From positions 1 to 11,573 of the forward strand of contig JAJZVM010000130.1 in NCBI GenBank assembly GCA_021845645.1: DNA of 11,573 nt, read 5' to 3'. Both the position numbers and the translations under genes were made by a program. This DNA is from Bacillota bacterium. Its GTDB lineage: Bacteria > Bacillota_E > JAJZYS01 > JAJYTV01. The stretch's first letter is position 1. Every line of letters begins with the position of its first letter. Positions 6,247 to 11,573 of this stretch are shown here, one piece after another. A model generated the notes under the pieces. It was not told the origin of the DNA, ran no database searches, and saw only the letters and a program-made list of their open reading frames with translations.

Positions 6247-6527
6247 TTAGTGGGCTGGAGCACGGTGTTTGGAGCGGCGGCGTCGAACTGGCAGTGCATG
6301 AAGGAGAGGTACAGGATCCGTATCCATGGGTTCGCAATCGGGCCGGTTGGCTCGACGCGACTCCTCTGACACAGCAGCATGCCTCTGTTCCGCGACGTCA
6401 ACGCCCTGTCCGACGGGAGCCGCCCGCGCAGAGTTCTTCCCTGGGGAGAACTCCCTGAGCGAACTCCGAAACCGATCGCCCGGTTTGCGCGTTCTATCGG
6501 GTGGATACGGACGCAAGGGGGATTACT
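6247..6527. other. Intergenic leader upstream of the lipoprotein gene
   Basis: About 280 bp with no recognisable gene, holding an imperfect 23-bp palindrome (6431-6453) and the ribosome site of the next gene. I see no convincing -35/-10 pair; TTGCGC at 6485-6490 is followed by GATACG at a spacing of only 13. Confidence 0.4.
6431..6453. promoter_or_regulatory. 23-bp imperfect palindrome upstream of the lipoprotein gene
   Basis: The 11-nt arms GAGTTCTTCCC (6431-6441) and GGGGAGAACTC (6443-6453) are complementary at 10 of 11 positions around a single central base. The symmetry is too tight for an RNA hairpin loop and looks like a dimeric repressor operator, about 75 bp before the TTG start at 6528. 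It does not match the CIRCE or LexA consensus sequences I know. Confidence 0.4.
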
Positions 6528-7070
6528 TTGAACGCGCGCCTCGCCCTTCTTCCCGCCGCTGGAGTTCTCGCCTTGGCCCTTGGGGGCTGCGGCGCAGCCG
6601 CCTCTCAGGCGGCCGGCAGCCAGGTAACCGCGCCCTCGACTGGCGCATCACATAAATCAGCGACCATATCGGCCACCGCTTCGAAGCCGTCCACGTATGC
6701 AGCAGAGGTCGCGACGATCAAGGCAAAGGGATACTCGGTGATTGGATCCACTCCAACCGCATCGGTGCAGACCAGCGGTGGGGGCACGCTCACCGCGTGG
6801 ATTGCGATCCTTACCGCCTCGCAAGACGGACACGACGAGTACGTCTTCTTCTTCCACGGCGGCAAGTACGTGGGAACTGGTACGGCGCACCCCAGCTTGG
6901 AGATCACCAGCGCCAAGCCCGCCGGCCTCGGATCGATCGCGGTGAAATATCCTGTCTACAAGAAAGGCGACTCCTTCGCGAATCCGACGGGAACCTCGGT
7001 CACGATCAGGTACCACTGGAACGGAACGAAGCTGGTCGCGAACAAGCCCTATCCCAAGCAGTTTAGCTGA
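6528..7070 (+). CDS. Secreted lipoprotein, LppP/LprE-like
   Basis: A 180-residue exported lipoprotein. The TTG at 6528 is preferred over GTG 6501 because GGGGG at 6517-6521 ends 6 nt before it and the product then begins with a compact signal peptide: NAR, a hydrophobic run LALLPAAGVLALAL, and the lipobox LGGC with Cys21 as the lipidated residue. A Ser/Thr/Ala-rich linker (about 25-55) follows. The folded C-terminal part has TAWIAILTASQDGHDEYVFFFHGGKYVGTGTAHPS and VTIRYHW, which resemble the actinobacterial LppP/LprE lipoprotein domain (FFHxGxYxGTxT and a late VxxRYxW). The assignment is from memory of the family and is moderate only. It stands alone on the plus strand. A weak stem, CCGATC 7096-7101 with GATCGG 7117-7122, lies after its stop. 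Confidence 0.75.
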   Translation: MNARLALLPAAGVLALALGGCGAAASQAAGSQVTAPSTGASHKSATISATASKPSTYAAEVATIKAKGYSVIGSTPTASVQTSGGGTLTAWIAILTASQDGHDEYVFFFHGGKYVGTGTAHPSLEITSAKPAGLGSIAVKYPVYKKGDSFANPTGTSVTIRYHWNGTKLVANKPYPKQFS

Positions 7071-7171
7071 CACCGCGAAGACGACGAGCCCACGTCCGAT
7101 CGCCCTTCTTGCAGCGGATCGGCTTGACCACTCTGCGGTATGGCGCTAGCTGTTGGCGATCAACCCAGCTC

Positions 7172-7209
7172 ACCCTCACACTACGCCAAGCTTGGCAGCC
7201 TGTGAGGGT
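7172..7209. repeat. Concentric nested inverted repeat
   Basis: Outer arms ACCCTCACA (7172-7180) and TGTGAGGGT (7201-7209) are a perfect 9-bp inverted repeat. Exactly centred inside is the 12-bp palindrome GCCAAGCTTGGC (7185-7196), with 4 unpaired bases on each side. Both share the same axis at 7190/7191. It lies about 100 bp after the lipoprotein stop and has no T-tract. Confidence 0.6.
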
Positions 7210-7722
7210 AGTGTCTCCCGGAAGGTCCTGGAGCAAGGGCTCTGCGGGGTCCGCGGCGGTGAGATAGCGCACGCACGTTCGAAACCATCAGCCGGACGAT
7301 CGGATGCTGTTGCCCCGTCGTTCGCCGACCTTCTGCCGAAGGACCACCACAATCCGACCCAACTCGCGCCATGTACCATATGGGCGCATGCATGGCGGGC
7401 CGTGATGTAAGCCAGCACGTGGCGCTGATGGCGTCTTCCGCGTGGTGACCCGACAGGAGTTCGGCAGCGAACTTCCCTGCGGTCTCGCGGTAGCCGCCAA
7501 GAGGAGCACGCGAACACGCCGAGGGTACCTGGGTTTGCGTGCCACCGGGACCGCGACAGGAGGCCGACCGATCCGGCCATTTCGCCCAAGCCTAGCGGAC
7601 CGTGCGGGTTAGGGGTCGTTAACCCAACCTGCGATGAGGGCGTCCGATGGCCACGGCGACGAATCCTTAATATTTTTAAACATGGACTGCTTGCCAGAGC
7701 CAAGCGGGACCTTGTGCACGGC

Positions 7723-7749
7723 TTCACATCTTCGGGGTGCTGCTATCCT
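7723..7749 (+). promoter_or_regulatory. Possible promoter of the membrane protein gene
   Basis: TTCACA at 7723-7728 (5 of 6 to consensus) and TATCCT at 7744-7749 (4 of 6) are spaced 15 bp, which is short. A transcription start from it would fall close to or within the palindrome at 7760-7779, a normal operator position. The call is weak without the palindrome. Confidence 0.25.
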
Positions 7750-7759
7750 GCATTCGGAT

Positions 7760-7779
7760 GGTGTGGCCCGGGCCACACC
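7760..7779. promoter_or_regulatory. 20-bp perfect palindrome upstream of the membrane protein gene
   Basis: GGTGTGGCCCGGGCCACACC is identical to its reverse complement over all 20 positions, so it has no loop and suits a dimeric DNA-binding protein. It lies 111 nt before the ATG at 7891. A second stem, ACCGCC 7784-7789 with GGCGGT 7795-7800, follows at once. Confidence 0.5.
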
Positions 7780-7890
7780 CTGCACCGCCCCCAAGGCGGT
7801 CATGGCGATGACGTGTCGCGGAGTTCTCCGTTTCGAGGAGTACGCCGGATACCGAGCCGACGAGACGTTAGGGTCGAGGAGGCTTCCACA

Positions 7891-9267
7891 ATGTCCAAGG
7901 ACGGCAAGGCGAATCTCAGTGAGGCGCTCTGGTCGCCGGAGAAGCGTGTCGTCGTCGGCATGCTCGTGTGGCTTCTGCTGCTGGCCCTCGGCAGCACGTT
8001 CGTGTCGACGCCATTCCAGTCGGAGCCGTCGGCTGGCGCGAACATCGATTACTCCCACGTCATGTACCTGCATGGCCTTTTGATCGGTATGGTCGGCTTT
8101 CTGTCGCTGGTCGCCATGGATGTATTCGGAGCGGGCCACAAGAACCAGACCCTGCACAACCTGATTCTCTGGGGTACTCTGGGCGCCGCGCTCTTCAGCG
8201 GTCTCGGCGGCATCTTCAACCACGTGATCGCAGACGTCGTGCCGCTCTGGATGCAGATCATCTCGTTCTTCTTCCTCGATGAGATCCTCATCTCTCTCAC
8301 CATCGCCCTCTTCTTCCGTGCCGCCGACACCCGCAAGATCTGGACGTGGACGGCGGCCTTCGCTGCGCTGAGTGCCCTCTTCGCCGCGATCATGGGGCAC
8401 ATCGCCGGCTGGATGCTGGAGTTTGGCGACTGGCCCAAGGGCATCATCGGCGGCTACGCCACCATGGCCGGCATGAAGTGGCAGGACTGGCTAGCGAACC
8501 TCATCGGCTCACATTCGCACGACATGGTCACCGCCGTCATCGCACTCGCCGTCGCGACGACTGTCGCGGCGTATGGCCTTGAGCGCCAGGGCAGCCGGGT
8601 GACGAAGTTCGGGCTGTGGCTCGTCGCCTTCGGCACGATCGCCGCCGCCTTCGTGTACGTCGTGGGAGGCTTCTCCCCGGCGCAGCCCCCCATGCTGTTC
8701 GCTCACGGCCCGAACGGTCTCGCGGGTGACGACGCCATCACCGGCGTCTTTGTGATGGGCGGCGGACTGGTCGCCCTCATCGGCCTCGGGCTCGAAGCCC
8801 TGCCCGATGCTCTGCACCGCTGGGGTGCGGTGGTTGTCACGGCCATCCTCTTCGTTACGGTCGTCGGCTTTGGCTACTACATCGAATTCCACGAGAACAT
8901 CTTCGGAGCAGGTGCGGCCGGCGCACCGGGATCGCCGGCCGACGCGGTGTTCACTTGGTTCCACCAGGACTTCGCGTTCTTCCTGATGCCGGCCCTGCTC
9001 ACCGTCCTCCTGGCGCTCAAGTGGCTCGCGGTGGACCAGGGTCTCCGCCGCAGCGCTACCTGGACCCTGCTCGCCGGGGCGTTCGTCGCCTTCATCGGAG
9101 GCATGCTCTACATCTTCGTCAACCAGGCAAGCCATGGCATTTCGTTCGTCGTCACAACCATCGGCTTTGTCGTGATCGTGATCGGCGCGGTGCTCGCCAT
9201 CTGGTCGGTCGTCGGACGCGGACAGCCGCAAGCTGCCACGGTGGGCAAGCTCCAGCACTCGCACTGA
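7891..9267 (+). CDS. Twelve-helix, histidine-rich integral membrane protein, family not recognised
   Basis: A 458-residue membrane protein with about 12 predicted helices, roughly at residues 18-40, 53-80, 88-112, 118-145, 150-174, 192-225, 230-257, 280-300, 310-338, 352-378, 390-415 and 418-445. ATG 7891 is chosen because AGGAGG (7877-7882) ends 8 nt before it; the frame is open further upstream but without a ribosome site. Histidines recur at helix ends: SHVMYLHG, TLHN, IFNHVI, MGHIAGW, GSHSHDM, IEFHENIFG, WFHQDFAFF, QASHG. The helix count and the His in helix 2 recall haem-copper oxidase subunit I, but the HPEVY and HH copper-site motifs and the HFH of helix 10 are missing. A haem- or metal-binding redox or transport role is only a guess. 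There is no adjacent cytochrome or partner subunit. The short C-terminal tail ends in HSH. Confidence 0.85.
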   Translation: MSKDGKANLSEALWSPEKRVVVGMLVWLLLLALGSTFVSTPFQSEPSAGANIDYSHVMYLHGLLIGMVGFLSLVAMDVFGAGHKNQTLHNLILWGTLGAALFSGLGGIFNHVIADVVPLWMQIISFFFLDEILISLTIALFFRAADTRKIWTWTAAFAALSALFAAIMGHIAGWMLEFGDWPKGIIGGYATMAGMKWQDWLANLIGSHSHDMVTAVIALAVATTVAAYGLERQGSRVTKFGLWLVAFGTIAAAFVYVVGGFSPAQPPMLFAHGPNGLAGDDAITGVFVMGGGLVALIGLGLEALPDALHRWGAVVVTAILFVTVVGFGYYIEFHENIFGAGAAGAPGSPADAVFTWFHQDFAFFLMPALLTVLLALKWLAVDQGLRRSATWTLLAGAFVAFIGGMLYIFVNQASHGISFVVTTIGFVVIVIGAVLAIWSVVGRGQPQAATVGKLQHSH

Positions 9268-9271
9268 CCCC

Positions 9272-9298
9272 GTCCGGGGCAACGGAGTGCCCCCGGAC
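9272..9298 (+). terminator. Terminator-like hairpin after the membrane protein gene
   Basis: GTCCGGGGCA (9272-9281) pairs with TGCCCCCGGAC (9288-9298), leaving one C bulged and a 6-nt loop. It starts 5 nt after the stop codon. No U-run follows, as is common in high-GC genomes. Confidence 0.5.
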
Positions 9299-9481
9299 AG
9301 GAACACCTCGCTGCGTCATGCTGCTTGGAGCGACGCAAGCCGGTCGCCGAGGATCGGCGCAGTGTAGACTGGATGGGTTGAACGTGCGGCCGGAACCGCT
9401 CTTCTGAGCTTCGCGGGTCCGAGCAGGGCCCGTGCGGCATCGGAGTTGAAGACCCTCGCTGCTCTGCTTGAGACCTGGCGC

Positions 9482-9518
9482 GCCGCCCTTTCGCATCGAG
9501 CAGATGCGAAAGGGCGGC
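9482..9518. repeat. Perfect 16-bp inverted repeat with 5-nt loop
   Basis: GCCGCCCTTTCGCATC (9482-9497) and GATGCGAAAGGGCGGC (9503-9518) are exactly complementary around the loop GAGCA. This is the strongest hairpin in the window. It is 215 nt past the membrane protein stop and 445 nt before spoVR. It may be a factor-independent terminator working in both directions or an element-end relic; there is no T-tract. Confidence 0.6.
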
Positions 9519-9566
9519 TAGCTTACGGACCATCCCGCCCTCACGAGAAGCCGCCTGTGGCCTTGT

Positions 9567-9596
9567 CATGCCATCGGTGCCCCCGACGGTGGCATG
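9567..9596. repeat. Stem-loop with 10-bp arms
   Basis: CATGCCATCG (9567-9576) pairs with CGGTGGCATG (9587-9596), including one G-U pair, around a 10-nt C-rich loop. It lies 48 nt after the 16-bp hairpin. Confidence 0.35.
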
Positions 9597-9962
9597 GGCC
9601 GGCACGGCCACCTGGGCAGCCACATATGGATGACTCTTGGGGACCCGCAGGTCTTCAAGAGCCACTGCACGTCCGAAATGGCCACGTTTGCTGCTTGGCC
9701 GGTCCGGCTCTCGTGGGGGGAGGGTTGAGCGTGCATTTGGAGAGGCCCGCCGAACGCGAATTGAGCGAACGTGACGGGCGGAGTGTCGCGCGGAGACGCC
9801 CGGCACGGCACCCGGTTCCCTGGATGTTGCCCGTTGGCGCTCCGTTCGCCGATGTCGAAGGTCGACCGCCTAGGGGTCCGTCACGGCTTGTCAGCACCTG
9901 CTCGGCGACCAGTCGCATGCAGGTTTGCAGCCTGACTGTCCCGGATCCCAGAAAAGTTCCCG

Positions 9963-11192
9963 GTGCGCCTGACCAGCGGTGCGACAGCTGTGTACCCTGA
10001 CCTGGACCTCGCGGCGCTGCGCCGCCGCGCCGAGTGGCTTGGCCTCGCGCCAGGGGACGTGCGGCTCTTTCGACTGCCGCCCCAGGCGCTCTGGAGCCTC
10101 GCCACCTACGGCCTCTTCGGGCGCTACCGGCACTGGACCCGGGGCAAGGCGTACCAGCGGCTGCGCTTGCAGGGGGAGCTCGGCCTGCAGCGCATCTACG
10201 AGCTGATCGTGCACACGGAGCCCCCGCAGGCCTACGTGCTCGCAGGCAACAGGCCGATCGAGGACCTGCTCGTGGGGGCGCACGTCCTTGGCCACGCGGA
10301 CTTCTTTCACCGCAACGTGTGGCTCAGGGGACGGGACCGGGACGTGGCCCGCACGGTCCTCCTCCATCGCCAGCGCATCGGGGACTACATCGCGTCCTAC
10401 GGCCAGACGGCGGTGGAGTCGGTCCTGGACACAGCCGTGCTGATCGAGACGCACGTCGCGCAATTCGGTCCCCAGGACCTGGTCGGTACGATCGCCCGCC
10501 AGGCGCCTCTCCTGGCATGGCAGAGGGACTGCCTGGAAATGGTGCGCGAAGAGGCTCTCTACTTCCAGGCCCAGGAGAGGACCAAGATCGTCAACGAGGG
10601 CTGGGCCTGCTTCTGGCACCTGCGCATCCTGCGTGACCTCGATCTCGCCCCACCGGACCGCATGGAAGTGGCCCTCCTGCACAGCCGCCTCGTGGCGATG
10701 GAGCCCGGCTGGCTGAATCCCTACGCCCTGGGCCTCGAGATCCTGGAGGATATCGCCTTGGCCGCCGGGGCGACGCGGGGCGAGGCGCCCGTCGGCAGGG
10801 CACTCGAGAACCTGCTGGAGGTCGCCGGGGTCGTCGACGACCAGGCACTCATCCGGGACTACCTGAGCCAGCGCACGGTTGACCGGCTCGGGCTCACGGT
10901 GCCCTCGAGCGGAGAGGGCCCAAGCCGCGACGTCGACGATGTCCGCCGCGACCTCCTCCGCCAGGCGGGTGCGGCCGGACGTCCGACGGTCGAGGTCGAT
11001 CAGGCGGTCACGGGCTGCACGCTGCGGCTCCGACATCTCCATGACGGCCGGGACCTCGACCTGCCTGACGCCGAGTCGGTTCTGGGCGAGATCCAGAAGC
11101 TCTGGGGCGCGCCTGTGCTGCTGGAGACCATGGTCGGCGGGCAGCGTGTCTGCCTACGCCACGATGGCCAGGAGGTGCGGCGGGAGGGCTGA
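9963..11192 (+). CDS. spoVR: SpoVR-family protein
   Basis: A 409-residue SpoVR-family protein, linked in Bacillus to spore cortex formation and more widely to stress regulons with PrkA and YhbH; its biochemical activity is unknown. Family hallmarks are in order: YGLFGRYRHWTRGKAYQRL, RIYELIVHTEPPQAYVL, the strongly conserved HVLGHADFFHRN at 107-118, WQRDCLEMVREEALYF, and TKIVNEGWACFWH around 207-219. The C-terminal region ends with LGEIQKLWGAPVLLE. It is shorter than Bacillus SpoVR by about 60 residues, chiefly at the N-terminus. The start is uncertain: GTG 9963 gives the longest product but has no clear ribosome site, and GTG 9990 is an alternative. A TGA at 9933-9935 excludes extension. Insertion of foreign DNA between yhbH and this gene may have replaced its native leader. 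Confidence 0.9.
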   Translation: MRLTSGATAVYPDLDLAALRRRAEWLGLAPGDVRLFRLPPQALWSLATYGLFGRYRHWTRGKAYQRLRLQGELGLQRIYELIVHTEPPQAYVLAGNRPIEDLLVGAHVLGHADFFHRNVWLRGRDRDVARTVLLHRQRIGDYIASYGQTAVESVLDTAVLIETHVAQFGPQDLVGTIARQAPLLAWQRDCLEMVREEALYFQAQERTKIVNEGWACFWHLRILRDLDLAPPDRMEVALLHSRLVAMEPGWLNPYALGLEILEDIALAAGATRGEAPVGRALENLLEVAGVVDDQALIRDYLSQRTVDRLGLTVPSSGEGPSRDVDDVRRDLLRQAGAAGRPTVEVDQAVTGCTLRLRHLHDGRDLDLPDAESVLGEIQKLWGAPVLLETMVGGQRVCLRHDGQEVRREG

Positions 11193-11200
11193 GGGCACCC

Positions 11201-11227
11201 CCTGCCGTCAGGGGAGTGGACGGCAGG
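11201..11227 (+). terminator. Hairpin after spoVR
   Basis: CCTGCCGTC (11201-11209) and GACGGCAGG (11219-11227) form a perfect 9-bp stem with a 9-nt loop, 8 nt after the spoVR stop. No U-run follows. It separates spoVR from the next gene. Confidence 0.45.
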
Positions 11228-11302
11228 CCTGACCCGGCCAACTGGCAGGAATCGGGCGACGACGGGCGAAGCCGTGGCCAGATGGAGCGGGAGGTGGCCG
11301 AA

Positions 11303-11573
11303 ATGTCCGTCCAGTTGACGCCCCTGAGATTCCTGTCGCAGAGCGAGCGACGTGAGCCCGAAAAGACCGCGGTCGTGTGCGGGGAGACGCGCCTGAGCTA
11401 CAGCGCCTACGCCGACCGCGTGCGTCATCTGATCGGTGCCTTGAGGTCCCTGGGGGTCGAGCGCGGCGATCGCGTGGCGTACCTCGGGCTGAACTGCCAC
11501 CGCCTGCTCGAACTCTACTACGCGGTGCCGGCCAGAGGGGCCATCCTGAGCCCCCTGAACGTCCGGCTGACGG
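11303..11573 (+). CDS. AMP-forming acyl-CoA synthetase/ligase, N-terminal part, 3' end outside window
   Basis: About 90 residues of the N-terminus of an adenylate-forming enzyme that activates a carboxylic acid (probably fatty acid) with ATP and then forms its CoA thioester. The visible pattern is typical of this family: TPLRFLSQSERREPEKTAVVCGETRLSYSAYADRV, LGVERGDRVAYLGLNCHRLLELYYAVPARGAILSPLNVRLT. The start ATG 11303 follows GGGAGG (11289-11294) at 8 nt; an in-frame ATG at 11282 would place the ribosome site inside the gene. The AMP-binding P-loop and catalytic parts are beyond the window, so substrate class cannot be read. PARGAI deviates slightly from the usual PxAGAI. Confidence 0.85.
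   Translation, partial: MSVQLTPLRFLSQSERREPEKTAVVCGETRLSYSAYADRVRHLIGALRSLGVERGDRVAYLGLNCHRLLELYYAVPARGAILSPLNVRLT

Larger units (their letters stand above)
7071..7890. other. Long non-coding interval with nested palindromes
   Basis: 820 bp without a supportable gene between the lipoprotein and the membrane protein. Open frames on both strands lack ribosome sites and recognisable products. The interval holds a concentric nested dyad (7172-7209), a short GGGTTA/TAACCC repeat around 7607-7626, an AT-rich patch near 7667-7682 unusual for this sequence, and a 20-bp palindrome with a second small stem just before the next gene. Confidence 0.5.
9268..9962. other. Non-coding interval with several stem-loops
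   Basis: 695 bp between the membrane protein and spoVR. Long open frames occur on both strands (for example plus 9446-10000 and minus 9108-9806), but their Arg/Pro-rich composition and lack of known motifs mark them as GC artefacts. Three stem-loops stand out at 9272-9298, 9482-9518 and 9567-9596. I see no spoVR promoter. Confidence 0.5.

Noticed and set aside
7270..7300. GTTCGAAACC resembling a tRNA T-loop
   Set aside because: No acceptor stem, anticodon arm or D-arm can be drawn around it.
7176..7727. Minus-strand open frame of 183 codons in the interval after the lipoprotein gene
   Set aside because: No motif, no ribosome site, and the frame runs over strong palindromes; not supportable as a gene.
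8509..9306. Minus-strand open frame (265 codons) opposite the membrane protein
   Set aside because: Composition is Asp/Glu/Arg/His-rich as expected for the complement of a hydrophobic coding sequence; no ribosome site or motif.
9446..10000. Plus-strand open frame before spoVR
   Set aside because: Arg/Pro-rich product without recognisable domains, containing the 16-bp and 10-bp hairpins; it overlaps the spoVR start in another frame.
9891..11042. Long minus-strand open frame (383 codons) opposite spoVR
   Set aside because: It lies fully antisense to a well-supported SpoVR gene, shows no known motif and is a typical shadow in high-GC coding DNA.
1..11573. CRISPR array
   Set aside because: No set of short, evenly spaced direct repeats; the only direct repeats are the few long gene fragments described.

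Overview
The window is a high-GC bacterial chromosomal segment with strong Shine-Dalgarno sites and frequent GTG/TTG starts. The yhbH/spoVR pair and a lipoprotein resembling the LppP/LprE family suggest a Gram-positive or related lineage (Actinobacteriota, high-GC Firmicutes or Chloroflexota). This is inference; there is no rRNA or other taxonomic marker to settle it.

Layout. The left edge (2-280) is the 3' end of a pantothenate synthetase-like gene, followed by an intact DUF444/YhbH gene (344-1387) whose ribosome site lies in a perfect 10-bp hairpin arm. The usual partner of yhbH, spoVR, appears only at 9963-11192, followed by the start of an acyl-CoA synthetase-type gene (11303 to the window edge). 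The 8.6 kb between yhbH and spoVR looks like an accessory insertion zone in an otherwise ordinary stress/sporulation-type locus.

Insertion zone, left half (1388-6250). It holds 440 bp with no recognisable gene, then a 1.6-kb insertion sequence (1826-3442) flanked by CTAG. Its transposase is frameshifted and appears to have lost one catalytic Asp. Next is a decayed IS1182-type transposase remnant on the minus strand (about 3447-3990). A two-gene unit follows: a small 85-aa protein overlapping a nucleotidyltransferase with intact GG...DxD...D residues, behind a good sigma70-like promoter. It resembles nucleotidyltransferase toxin-antitoxin modules. After it come a broken tetR gene and a mosaic of duplications: two extra copies of the 3' end of yhbH (5339-5584 and 6053-6246) and a second copy of the block spanning the nucleotidyltransferase 3' end and tetR 5' end (5738-6056). 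One junction makes an uninterrupted TetR-YhbH chimeric reading frame.

Insertion zone, right half (6250-9962). It holds a short secreted lipoprotein (6528-7070) and a solitary 12-helix, histidine-rich membrane protein (7891-9267) that I cannot place in a family. Long non-coding stretches here carry unusually good dyad symmetries: a concentric nested palindrome, a 20-bp perfect palindrome upstream of the membrane protein gene, and a 16-bp perfect hairpin.

The most notable content is the small ORF/nucleotidyltransferase pair, the repeated scar-like yhbH 3' ends, and the orphan membrane protein with its palindromic upstream region.
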